Assembly: GCF_029168945.1 (NCBI RefSeq)
Contig: NC_083603.1
Location: 51,842,406-51,906,405 of the forward strand
Source: Cannabis sativa
Lineage: Eukaryota > Streptophyta > Magnoliopsida > Rosales > Cannabaceae
Direction: 5' to 3'
DNA: 64,000 nt
In this document: positions 11,798-23,069 of the stretch, piece by piece
Numbering within the stretch: the first letter of the stretch is position 1
Layout: every line of letters starts with the position of its first letter
Translations under genes and position numbers: made by a program
Notes under the pieces: model-generated
Told to the model about the DNA's origin: nothing
Seen by the model: the letters and a program-made list of their open reading frames with translations, nothing else
The model's database searches: none

Positions 11798-12394
11798 GAG
11801 CTTATTTGGTATGTCGTATTGATTGTATTGAACTTGATTGGAATGTTGTATTAAGTCTTGTATTGTATTGTATTATATAGAATTGGATTATGTATCATAT
11901 TTTTATAAAATATTATGTTAAATTTTAATTTATACTAAAATATTATATATTTAGGTGTCCATAAAAGTTAATACCACATATAGTTTTACATAAAAATATT
12001 ACATAAAATATAATACAATAAAATACAATACAACTTAATACAACGTTCCAATACAATACTATGTATGGTTTTGACTTGTATTAATAGATTGTGTAAAGTT
12101 ATAATATATTTTCAATATACTCGACTCCAACACCAACTACGGGTCCCGGTCCCAATTTCGGGTTCGGGTCCCGAGTTCGGGTCCAGGTCGGAGATTGGTG
12201 TTGACCTTAAATCATTTGTAAATATTATAATACAAGTTAATACAAACTGTTTGTTATGTATTAAATAATACAACAAATACTGTATTAAAAATTTTGGTTG
12301 TAATAATTAATACAATACATTACTTTATCCAAACATAATGTTATTTATTATTTAGTACAATACGACCCCCTTATACTGCGTACCAAACGAGCCC
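11798..12394. mobile_element. MITE, Tourist-like family, with internal insertion
   Basis: The ends are GAGCTTATTTGGTA and TACCAAACGAGCCC, imperfect inverted repeats, flanked by the 3-bp direct repeat ata (11795-11797 and 12395-12397). The outer parts are rich in ttgtattgtatt and its complement, as in the clean family member at 52142-52384. The centre (about 12060-12350) differs and contains a GC-rich block at 12136-12190 made of gggttcgggtcc-like repeats. A secondary insertion or a longer subfamily would both explain it. Confidence 0.6.
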
Positions 12395-12397
12395 ATA

Positions 12398-13057
12398 AAG
12401 TGTAATTCTATATTTGTACTGGAAAAATAATAAAATTAATAAATATGATTATTTGATGATAAGACTCAATAAACAATATAATTTATTAGAGCTTAGTCTT
12501 ATGAGTTCATAGTCAATAAATAATATAATTTATTAGAGCTTAGTATTATGAGTTCATACACATGGGTATAAATAATACAAATTAAAGCTTAAAAAAATTT
12601 ATTTTCCTCTTACAAAATAGTAATTATGTATTTTTAAAATTAATAATAATTTAAATTTATTATCTAGATAAATTGGGAAGATAGAAAATTGTCAGAACAA
12701 CAGAAGATCAAGATGACATTTGGCGCCACCTTGCATTATTATAAGGGGTGGCACCTACACTGTATTCTTACACAGTAAGTGTCTACTACAAGTAATGGGT
12801 CCCATTGAGTTTATTTTTTGATTAATTAATTAAAAAAATAAATATTTATTAAAATTTGAATTTTAAAGTTAATTATAGATATGTATTATGGTTGAGATAT
12901 TCTTTCAAAATGATTGAGAAAATTCTGTCTAGGTGGTTGACATGATCTGTCAAATGGTTAAGAGATTTTCTGAATCAGTTTTTAGATAGTTAATTTAAAT
13001 AAGATATTTAATTTAAAAAAAATATATTTGAATTTAAAAATGATATCTATAGCAAAA
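12398..13057. other. Intergenic AT-rich DNA with a short direct repeat
   Basis: A segment of about 45 bp reading like aataatataatttattagagcttagt occurs twice in tandem near 12470-12560. Nothing coding is visible. Confidence 0.5.
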
Positions 13058-13804
13058 TTACACTGCTACAAAGTATATTTTTGGTGTCAGTTCTAAACTG
13101 ACACTTATACTTTTAATGTCGGTTCATAGAACCGACACTTATTCTACAGTCACAAAAAGTTAGAGTTTAAGTGTCGGTTATAAATCGAGATGAATGAGTA
13201 TTGATTCTGTTTTATAACTAACACTTAAAGTGTACATATATATTTCTCCTTTTAGTGTATGTTCAAAATCAAGACTAATTGGTATAAGTATAAGTTTTTA
13301 ACCGACACTAAAAAGGGTATTTTTGAAAAAAAAAAATTGTTAAAAATAAGCTTTAGTCATTTTGAAATATCTGTAAAATGAATGTTTCCCTTTTTAAAAA
13401 ACCTATTAAAATACATAAAAAAAAATATACAGTTCTATAACAATTTATCAATTTCACAGCCGATACAAAATAAAGAATACAGTAAACCCAATATACAACA
13501 AAATCCAAAAATATAGTTGCTAAATACAAAAATTTATCAAACAAAATCAACAAAAATCGAACTAAAAGTTATAACAAAATAGGCCTAATCCTCCACTACT
13601 TCAGGGTTCGAGATTTGGGATCTCAATTCTATGGTATGCTTGGACCATCGACGACCATGGACGGCCACCATGGCCTTGGTCGTGGTTGCATCGAGACAGA
13701 GATAGAGAGGAAGAGAGTTTGAGCAAGAGAGAATGAGAGAGATGGGCTCTGGAGTTCTCGACTCGGGGTTTTCTAAAGTGACTCACCTGAGCTTCAGAGC
13801 ACGA

Positions 13805-13940
<136 letters not shown>

Positions 13941-14075
13941 ATGGGAGAGGCAAGGAAGGGGAAAAAGAAGAAGAATAGGATCGGGGCTCACTTGAGCTCA
14001 GGGTCTTCAATGGGCACCGTACAGAGAAGAAGGGGTTTTGGGCTTAGGTTTTCTTGGGTTGGGGATTCAATCATC

Positions 14076-14187
<112 letters not shown>

Positions 14188-14573
14188 GACAAGGTTTCTA
14201 GGGTTGGGGTTGGGTCTTCGGCGCCACACGAGATGGTGAGGGAGAAAGTTAGGGTTTTCAAAATGAGAGAGAAACTTTCTATTTATACCTTTTTTCTGAT
14301 TTTTTTTACAATGTCTTTATTAGTGTCGATTTATAACCGAGACCAAATGATCTTTTAGTCTCGGTTATGAACTGACACCTATACTCAATCTATATATATT
14401 TTAATTTTTTAGTCTTGGTTATACTTTTAGTGCCGGTCTACTAACCGACACTTATAGTTATTATAGGTGTTAGTTATAAACTAAGACCAAAGAGTTTGGG
14501 TGGTCTTTAGTGTTAGTTTTTTTAAAAAAATGTCTCTCGAACCAATACAAAAATCTATTTTGTAGTAGTGTTA

Positions 14574-15546
14574 GTTACAAATCTTTATTTAAATATTATA
14601 ATATAATTATTTAATATTTTGAATAAATAAATATTTTATTTAATTAAATTTTTAATATTATTTTATAGATTATAATCAATATATCTTGATATAATTCTAA
14701 ATCTATATATACATAGATTTAAAAACCTAATTTGTATATTTTATTTTCTCTCCTGAAATTAGTTTTTGCTTATGTGTTGAACTCTATTATTTTGTATATT
14801 CTATCAACCCACGCTAATCCTTATTTGTGGTGGTAGATTTGGAAGATAACAATGTGACCATTCTTGGATATAATGTATGAAAAGAAAGCAAAGAATCTTA
14901 ATAGTTCATCAAGAAGTATTTTTCTCTTTTATCTTTTTCGTTTGCTGATTTAATATATATACATATGAGGGATCCTTGAATAGAACAATGGTAATCATAT
15001 TAAAATGTTTTTGATGTATACCTAATTTAGTACCCAAAAACTAACAAAATATGCATCAACCTCCATGGAGCCATCACAGCCCAAGCAAAACAAACATCGT
15101 TTGAACACACAACAAGCCATCAGAAGCACAATATCGCCATTGGTCTAGACTATCTGCAAGAGAAACCCCACACTTAGTGTTAGGAGGAGTGTTCATCAAA
15201 CTCCCCACACCGCACAAATTGTCTGCACTATACCACATTGCACAAAAAATTCAATTTGAAATTCTTTGCAGTGCTGTTGCGATTTGTACATCGACAAATC
15301 GCGCGGTATGGTGCAGTTTGCAGTTTTGAATTTAATAATTGCAATTTAAACTGCACCGCATTATATATTACAAACATACTAATTTTTATACTATAATTTA
15401 TCTTTTGTATGTATGAACAACTCATATACTTACAAAGTCCAAATCATATAATTAAACTTAAAGAACATCCATATAAATTATGCTCATTTTTTTAACTTCT
15501 TATTGTTAACATATTATTATTGATATAAATAATATAATTTATATAT
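14574..15546. other. Intergenic AT-rich DNA
   Basis: No gene is supported. Positions 15205-15365 hold loosely inverted blocks built on gcactataccaca and gcggtatggtgcagttt, which could be an old MITE, but I cannot define ends or a target duplication. Confidence 0.5.
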
Positions 15547-15925
15547 TTTTGGAGATTCTTTTACCAGGATCTAGATTTACTACCATGTATGTTATTTAAC
15601 ATTCTAAATATGAATTTCTAAAACAATGTAATTTAAACACATATAAAGTTTGAGAAACCTTACAATGGTTGCAGCGGAATTAAATGACTCCTTCCGCTCA
15701 GATCTCTAACCCTTGTATCCTTTTTGTAGCAGAGTATCACCAAGATCTGAGCCCGATTCTCCTTCTCTTTATTTTGGATTCTTCACAGTCTTATACACTA
15801 TGATTGAGTACCATTTGATGTGTGTGGGCACTTTATCACTATAGGGTTCAAAATTATGAAGAGAGGAAGAGAAAAGAAGGTTTCGAATAGCATAGGGAAG
15901 AAGGCTCAAATTTTTGACTGAAGGC
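15547..15925 (-). mobile_element. Truncated Angela/BARE-like LTR (copy 5)
   Basis: This matches the first 370 bp or so of the antisense solo LTR at 23070-24935, in order: ttttaccaggatctag, then cagcggaattaaatgactcc, agatctctaaccc, gagtatcaccaagatctga, actatgattgagtacca and gtgtgtgggcact. It ends abruptly near gactgaa, where Ty3-gypsy LTR sequence begins. About 1.5 kb of the LTR and the expected right target duplication are missing, so a deletion followed insertion. Confidence 0.75.
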
Positions 15926-15926
15926 A

Positions 15927-16797
15927 AGTCTGATTAGGCGATGCTATATATTTGTTCCAAGGTGTGGCACATGCTCACCTAATTAAGTGATGCAATTATA
16001 TGATATATGGATGCAGGTTTTTGGTACAGGCTCACCTGATTAGGTGATGCAGTTATGCGATATATAGGTGCTAGGCTATGGCGTGGGCTTGCCTGATTAG
16101 GCAATGCAATATAGGATTATCCTATTTAAGCATCGACTTGTTTGATTAGGCAACGTGATGTTATGAAGATGGTTACTTTATGAGGTAACATATATATAAT
16201 TTATATGATTAAATGAATATGAATTTTATTATTGGTGTAATAGTTTTGTTTTACCAAATATCTGTACACTGACGTTTATTCGTGGCAGATGCCAGTACTA
16301 ATTTGGATTTCATCTTATGAGCAATGTGTGATGGTTTGATTCTTATTGTATATAAATGACAATATTCGAATGATAAACTATATGATTATTATTATTACTT
16401 TTCTTGCTGAGTCCTTGTGACTCACGGGTGCTATGTGGTGTAGGTAAATGCAAACAAAAGCTTTATCAACCATGAAGTGACAGTCTTCTCCAGCAATGTA
16501 TATATTGACCTCACCGGCCTGCGCGCCGAGTTGCCAGGAGTTGTTTTGGGCTGGCTGTATCTACTGTATAGTTTGATTTTGTGTTTAAATGGTTGTCGTA
16601 TATATTTTTTTAGCAAAAATTTTTATAACAGGGATTCTCAGAACACGTTTTTTATGCCGTTATAATGTTCATTTTTAGTGTTTTACTTTGGTCAAGTTTT
16701 TAATATTATCACGGTTTTTAATAATTAATTAATCTATTAGTATTAAAATAGTTTATAAAATCACACACGTGGCGTCCCTATAGATTAGGGCGTTACA
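15927..16797 (+). repeat. Left LTR of gypsy element 2, 5'-truncated
   Basis: Aligns base for base with 25070-25918 apart from scattered substitutions and small indels. It contains repeated blocks of ctcacctgattaggtgatgc, which also occur at 22881, 22979, 25107 and 25164 in the right LTR. It ends in gttaca, three bases before the primer site. Short open frames 16431-16665 and 25552-25786 are the same non-coding LTR stretch. Confidence 0.8.
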
Positions 16798-16800
16798 ACT

Positions 16801-16812
16801 TGGTATCAGAGC
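16801..16812 (+). other. Primer binding site for initiator tRNA-Met
   Basis: TGGTATCAGAGC follows the LTR end by three bases. It is the standard plant retrotransposon primer site complementary to the 3' end of initiator methionine tRNA. Confidence 0.9.
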
Positions 16813-17434
16813 AACCATAGTTTTAAAGGTCTTGAAGACTGGTCGAATATGTACATTTGCTGCGAGGACAAGTCAACTCATGGTATATAGTAAGTATATA
16901 TATTATTTGCTATTGGATTACCTACCTAGGCTATTATAAAGTATGTTGGGAAAAGTAGCATAGTGAGGATTGTGATAAGAATATGTGTATGGTATATGTA
17001 TATTGATATTGATATCTGTCTGAGTTCTAAATGGTTAGAAGATGTGGATTAAATGTGTGATAAGTTAAGTAGTAAGGGCAATCAAATAGTCTGATTAGCG
17101 AGCTATCTGGGCTCGGGGCAAATGGTAAGGAAGAGAATTCTTCATTGCCATAATGCTGGGAACATGTAAATTCTGTTATGCAGGATATGATTAGACAATA
17201 AGGGAAAATAGATCTGAGATCTGAAAGAACAATAGGCTCATCTTGTGTCTATTCTTATATTACCGACACTTCCTGTTGTACCACTAGATGTGGTGGAATA
17301 TATGAAGCCAACTTACTAGTAGATCAAGAAGCGAAAACTAAATGAACCACCAATTATGGGATAGGACAAAAAGGTTCTAGGGTGGTCAGGATAGCGGTCA
17401 AGGTGAGAATAAGAAATGGTGACCTTATCCTAAG

Positions 17435-17635
17435 TATTCAAGATGCAAAAAGGTGTCATTTGAACCAATGTAGAGCCAAATCTTGTTTTATTGTGGGGTA
17501 GTGGGTCATTTGAAAAAAGCATGCCCACAGTTAAGAAAGATTGATGTTAAAGAAGAAAAGTGTACAGATCCTGCCCAAGTTCCAGTTATGATTCAAGGAG
17601 ACTCGGATATCGGTCCTTCAGCCGACTCAAGTTAG
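17435..17635 (+). pseudogene. gag zinc-knuckle remnant of gypsy element 2
   Basis: Conceptual translation gives PYPKYSRCKK, a stop, and FYCGVVGHLKKACPQL. The second part is a CCHC knuckle of retroviral nucleocapsid type in which the first cysteine is lost. In-frame stops and the absence of a capsid region upstream show a dead gag. Confidence 0.6.
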
Positions 17636-17949
17636 AATTTATGGGCAATATTATAATTGCTATTTATATTAAACATTGTACATTTAGTTATAGACATCAA
17701 GAAATCTGAATGGATTGTGCATGTATGTTATTTAGTGGTAACCCATTTAACAGGGTAGACAGATTATAAAGATGACAATATGAGTTAAATAGTTGATATT
17801 CCCTAGTGGAACATAGAACATGAGTAGTTAATGGAGGCATCGATCTAAATAATTCAAATAACAAAATCTTTTGTTTAGAAGTGATCTAGCGTTAGCAAAG
17901 GTGGGACAATTTATGAGTGTTGTCTGGAATCCTAGATGAATTGAAGGTG

Positions 17950-18252
17950 GTGATTGTGTACTAATTTTGAGATTATGTAGGCGTGGGACTACCTATGTTA
18001 GCAAGAAGCATCTTATTGTGGTAGCTCACCATGAAAGAACTCCATGGTCGAGTGTCCTTGACTTGGGGTAGTTTCATTTAGGAAATTTCCCCATGAAGCA
18101 TGTGAGTCAGAGCAAAGCACGTTAGAAACACTTGGATTGGTCCGTGGGACCAGTCGTCAGTCCAAGAAACAGCTAGAGTGATGCACTAGTGTATAAGAGT
18201 CATCATTCCGTGGGCGTAAGGGCCCAATGGAGGCTTGAAGCGGGGATGTTAC
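17950..18252 (+). mobile_element. Cassandra-like 5S-containing LTR, diverged copy A
   Basis: It aligns in order with copy C at 19644-20027: gtaggcgtgggactacct, gcatcttattgtggtagctcacc, gaaagaactccatgg, ccccatgaagcatgtgagt, cgtgggaccagtc and aatggaggcttgaagcggg, then gatgttac. The 5S-like centre (18010-18090) keeps agaactcca but has lost the gatgggtgacc C-box segment, so it could not act as a Pol III promoter. It lies inside the gypsy element 2 interior. Confidence 0.65.
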
Positions 18253-19230
18253 CGGGGTAACGTATAAAATAATATCAGGAAGAATAGTGGTATCACTAAG
18301 GTAAAGAAGATTACCTGAATTACTTAAGGTGACACGATAATGATGGAGAGTACTTTATAATTGACTGGATAGTCAATGTGATTTATAAGGAGACCATTGA
18401 AATTCTAGGAAATGATTACTTTATTAAGCAATTATGGAAAGGCATACTCACCAAGAATGGGGAAAAGCTTATGAATTGAGATGTAATTTAATGAACATGT
18501 ATTTGACTGATTAGTGAATATTGGATCACAAAGTAGGTTGTTTATTAAACAAAGAGTTATATAATTGAGTGTAAAATAAGTTTTAAAGTTGTTAACCAAG
18601 TATGAAGATAGTGATGATTGCAAGGAAGCAGTGGGATCATATGAATTAGGGAGTGAAACCTTAGTGGTAATGATGGAAAAGAACATGAGAGTCTCAGATG
18701 TTGATGAATCAGCATCATCAACAGGAGACTCAATATAAATTGGTATGGTAGTTTGTACCAAGGGTTGTCAATAAAATAAAGAATATACTTGAGGTATGTA
18801 TATTTTTTGATGTGTTTGAAAAGATTATTATGATTTCTACCAAACACAGAAAAGAAATTTCAAGATCACGGAATGATCTTTGATTAAATGTTATTAGTTG
18901 AGAATTCGAGAAATGGGTATTTCTAGTTTAGTTGTGGGTACCTAGTATGAGGAGTGTTGCCTCTACTGTATAGGTTTAATCGATTTACTTTATAATGGTG
19001 GTTAACCGTAAATGATTGGAAAATTTAAAAGTTGTGTTAGTTCAAGAGATATTGATGCAAGTTAAAATAAGTGGAGATGAACAAGATTTAAGTTGACAAT
19101 AAGGGGGAATTCCTCAAGTTTAAGTGAACAAAACTTATGAGGAATTGCAAGAGGTTAATGAAGGGAATGATGGAAATTGAATTTTATTAACGAAAGAATG
19201 AAAGCAAGAAATACAAGTAGGGACGACAAA
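18253..19230. other. Gypsy element 2 interior without recognisable domains
   Basis: No intact frame or clear protein motif is visible. The open frames at 18432-18847 on the minus strand are antisense to the retroelement and have no family resemblance. Confidence 0.5.
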
Positions 19231-19405
19231 GAAGCATCTACTTTCTGATAACCCACCATGAGCTTACCTTGGAGTTAAGCATGCTTAACTTGGGGTAATC
19301 TCAAGGTGGGAAATCTTTCGAAAAGTTATCTCGGAGAGGACACGAGTGAGGACAAAGTACGCTAGAAAGATTCATATTAGGATGCATAATCAATAGTTGT
19401 TCCAG
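19231..19405 (+). mobile_element. 5S-derived segment, partial copy B
   Basis: The block cccaccatgagcttacc, ggagttaagcatgcttaact, tggggtaatctcaaggtggg and gtgaggacaaagtacgct follows the same order as the 5S-derived part of copy C. The outer LTR regions are missing. It keeps an agttaagcatgctt A-box-like piece but not the gatgggtgacctcctggg segment. Confidence 0.55.
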
Positions 19406-19643
19406 AGATTATCAAGATGGAAGGAATGTGTTAATAAGTAGAAATTTACAAGGTGTTGAGATAAGTATATATTAGTGGGTGGAAATAAGAAGTGCTCTAA
19501 TTGAATATCTATCAGAAATAAATATTTAACTTTTTACTAAGTTAAGTCAGTAGATCAGCTTAGGAGATCTCATAGAAGGATTAGAAAGACATAATGTGAC
19601 AGTCAGTAGTCCCGTGATTTGTAAGGGGAAATACCGGGTAAGC

Positions 19644-20027
19644 TGTGCAATCCCACATCGCCTGGGGAAGGTCAAGTGGGATGATTCTGAGACTGTGTAG
19701 GTATGGGACTACACACTTGAAGAGGGCTTAAATGGATTGATTGGTACTACCTATATCAACAAGGTGCATCTTGTTTTTCGGTAGCCCATCACGAAAGAAC
19801 TCCACAGTTAAGCGAGCTTGGCCTAGAGCAATTTCAGGATGGGTGACCTCCTGGGAAGTTTTCCCATGAAGCATGTGAGTGAGGACAAAGCATGCTGAAA
19901 ACACTCGTGTTGGTCTGTAGGGTCAGTCATCAATCCAGGAAGCAGCCAGAGTGGCGTACTCGTGTATAAGAGCCATTCATTCCGTGGGTGTAAGGACCCA
20001 ATGGAGGCTTGAAGCGGGGACGTTACA
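19644..20027 (+). mobile_element. Cassandra-like LTR with 5S rRNA-derived core (copy C)
   Basis: It begins tgtgcaatcccacatcgcct and ends gaagcggggacgttaca, giving a TG...CA unit of 384 bp. The core at about 19761-19868 follows plant 5S rRNA in order: agaactccacagttaagcg, agcttggcctagagca and ggatgggtgacctcctggga. Cassandra elements are TRIMs whose LTRs carry a 5S rRNA-derived domain with Pol III promoter boxes; the start (cccacatcgcc) and the 5S placement fit that family. It looks like a solo Cassandra LTR or one end of an expanded element. It is not a functional 5S gene: the 5S 5' third is poorly conserved. Confidence 0.8.
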
Positions 20028-20509
20028 CATAATTACAAATTATGTACTATGGGATCTTAGGATTTTGACCGAGTAGTAACGGTTGGATATACTGAGTTAA
20101 TATGTTGTCTATTAGTGTAGACAATTTATACAATAAATAAGTATATGGAATTCATACGAAGGAATAATCTAATCTTGTTAAATTTCAAGGTTAATATCTT
20201 TGGCTGTGATGTTAAGAATTAAAGAAAGCTATTGAGAACCATGGAGATTAAAGCAAAAATAGTATGATGTTTTATTCTTGAAAGGTGGGTAACTTGAGAA
20301 GATCAATGGAATATTAAGAATATGTCATGAGCATATTTGATAAAGGTTAGATTATCTTAGAATAATCTCTTCCCTTATGAGGGTTTTATTTAAAAGTAAT
20401 AATTAAATGTGCCACTGGTTAGGTACCTTAATAAGTGTGGTACGAGAGAAATATTAGATACATGTTCACTGGATTAAGTAGGCTAGGTAGCCTATTAGCT
20501 AGCATTAAC

Positions 20510-20765
20510 TCCTACGTTGTCTGAAGTATATAATGTGTTTCATGTCTCTATGCTGAGAAAATAAGTATCAAACTGGACCCATATTTTGAGTTGTGACGAT
20601 GTTAAATGTCAGATAAATTTATTATATAGGAAAAATATATTGTCCAGGTTTTGGACTAGAAAAAGGAAGTACTATGAAATGAGACAATTCCACTAGTTGA
20701 GAAAGTGCTATAGAAAAACAACAAGATAGAAAAATAATAATTTGAGAGTTTAAATAAATTTCGAG
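20510..20765 (+). pseudogene. 3' end of gypsy element 2 pol (chromodomain-type tail remnant)
   Basis: Translation gives NVFHVSMLRK, then, with frameshifts and stops, pieces matching the C-terminal tail at 48360-48627 of the second gypsy element. It ends just before aatttcgagaacgaaatttc and the polypurine tract, the same arrangement as in the element at 34-51 kb. The open frame is destroyed. Confidence 0.55.
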
Positions 20766-21912
20766 AACGAAATTTCTATAAAGAGGGAATGATTGTAATA
20801 TCCTGATAAGTGTAATGGTAAATAATTAAGGTTTATATTTATATTATGGGTTAATTAGAAAATAAGTGGGATTATGATCCTACTAATTTCTTTCAGCATA
20901 AAATTTAAATTTTGCTATAAGTGAGTAAATAAGGGTAATTTGTAAATTACAGAGATTTATGTAGGATGTGTGAATGTAATATGAGCTATATGTGGAATAA
21001 AAATATTTTCAGGTTCGGCGACCCTGAAGACTCGATAAGTGGATATATGAGCGTAATTTGTTAATTACGGAGATTTATCTGAAATACGTGGATATAATAT
21101 GAGTTATTTGTGAAATAAAAATATTTTCAAGTTTGGCGACCCTGGAGACCCGATTAGGGGTCAAAAATGTCACAACGATTTAAGTTAGAAATATTGATGG
21201 AATTATTGGGATAAGTTGATTTTAGAAAGACCGGGATATTTTGGAGTACTCGGAGTTGGCCAAATACCCTAAAAGTAGAAATTTCTTAATGGCTAAGAAA
21301 TAATAAGATAACTATTAATAATAAAATTTTTATTATTATTATTAATATTATATTATTTATATATACGTTAAGCTAATTTATATATATATATTAAGTTATC
21401 AGTTAAACAGAACAAACGAACGAAACCCTCATTCTCTTCCTTCGACAAAACCTTCTCTTCCTATATCCATTTTCTTCGATTTTCAACCCGAAATCTAGTG
21501 ATCTAAGCTCCGGTAGCAGCAGGATAGCAAATCTTTGAAAAGAAAAAGCTTAAGGTATGGTTTAATTTCGTTTTAAGTTTGAAAACAATTGATTTCGTAT
21601 AGGGGTTTTGTGAATTATAATAGTTATGAAGGTTCTGACCTTATAAGATTATTCTCGGGTAGTCATGGGACTAGTTCTGATGTTTACTTGTTGAATTTGA
21701 GGTGATTTTGAGTTAGAAATCGAGTTTTGAACTTTTGAAAGCTTAGTCCGAACGTTAATGGCGTTTTTTATTTAAGGGCTCGATTTTTATTTCTGTTACA
21801 TAAGAATGGTAATATTTATGGTATATATGCGCCCTGTGAAGTTTGGAGTGATTTGGATAGATTTTTGGTAGTGTTTCGGTGAGTGTAAAAATTGGAATTT
21901 TCGAGTTTTATA

Positions 21913-22392
21913 GGTGTTGTTTGGTAACACTTTTGTTTTTTAATTTTTTAATCACAAAATGAAAGTAAAATTTTTATTTTTAAAAAATTTATTTTTGAAA
22001 AACAAAAATGCGTTCTGTAACCACTTTTGTTTTTCAATTTTAAAAACAGTTACAAAAGTGTGTTCTGTAAAGTTCATTTTTATTTTTATTTTTTTATTTA
22101 AGTCGGGTCTAGGTCCTGGGTCAGATTCGGGTTCGGATCAGAAGCCGGGTTCAGCGCCAGGGCCGTGGGGAGGGATTTGGGTCCGGGTCTGGTCATAATC
22201 TAAAAGATTGATTAAGAAAAAAATTATTTAAAAAATATTAAAAGTGATTTTTTTTTTGTTTTTAAAATTTTGATTTCTAATTATAAAATTAAAAAGTAAA
22301 AACAATTTTACAGAACATGTTTTTGAAAAATATTTTCACTTTTTCATTTTTAAAAATAAAAAATTGATTAAAAAGTGTTACCAAACGCTACC
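21913..22392. mobile_element. MITE with GC-rich core inside the gypsy LTR
   Basis: The ends read GGTGTTGTTTGGTAACACTT and the inverse of GGTAGCGTTTGGTAACACTT, flanked by the 3-bp direct repeat ata (21910-21912 and 22393-22395). The arms are long A/T runs in inverted order. The centre (22100-22196) is GC-rich with gggttcgggtc-like repeats resembling the core of the MITE at 11798-12394. A 3-bp duplication and GG...CC ends suggest the PIF/Harbinger group, with moderate certainty. Confidence 0.7.
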
Positions 22393-23069
22393 ATAGTTTT
22401 TAGAAATTCCTAAGAGATCAAAAATCGTATTTTTGTCATAACTTTTAACTCGGGTGTCCGTTTTGGACATTCTATATACCGTTTCGAAGCTTGCAACAAG
22501 CTCTACAATATGGTATATATTTTAGAGCCAAAATATAAGTTTTAATTTAGTGTATTTATACCACGGCGTTTGGTAGAAAACCTTAGATTGTCTTATGTGA
22601 ATATTAAGTAGTGTTTTTGGGTTAAACACTTATTGGTTTACCGTTATTGTGACATAGGGCCAAGATCATCGGGGATAATTCTCCACTTGGGTTGGCTGAA
22701 ATCTATGAACCTGGATTAAAGGTAAGAAAAGTATATTGTATTGCATAGTACGTTGTATGTAATACAATTAGTATCGTTATGAATTGATTAATATTGAGAC
22801 ATAGTTAATATTGTTATATAATGAAAAGATTGATTGTTTGAGTATTGATAATGTGATGATATTATGCATGTGATATACAAGCTCACCTGATTAGGTGATG
22901 CGATTTTCCTGGCAACGTATTGGGCGTAAGTACGGGCATCAGCGATATATAATAAGTACCGAGCGTAGGTACAGGCTCACCTGATTAAGTGATGCAATTT
23001 TTTTGGCGACGTACTGGGTGTAAGTACGGGCGTCAGTGATATATGATAAGTACCAGGCGTAGGTACGAG

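Noticed and set aside
16431..16665. Pair of open frames repeated at 25552-25786
   Set aside because: Same explanation: the two LTRs of gypsy element 2.
19761..19868. A functional 5S rRNA gene
   Set aside because: Only the middle and 3' parts resemble 5S rRNA, the 5' third is degraded, and the segment lies inside a Cassandra-like LTR rather than a 5S array.
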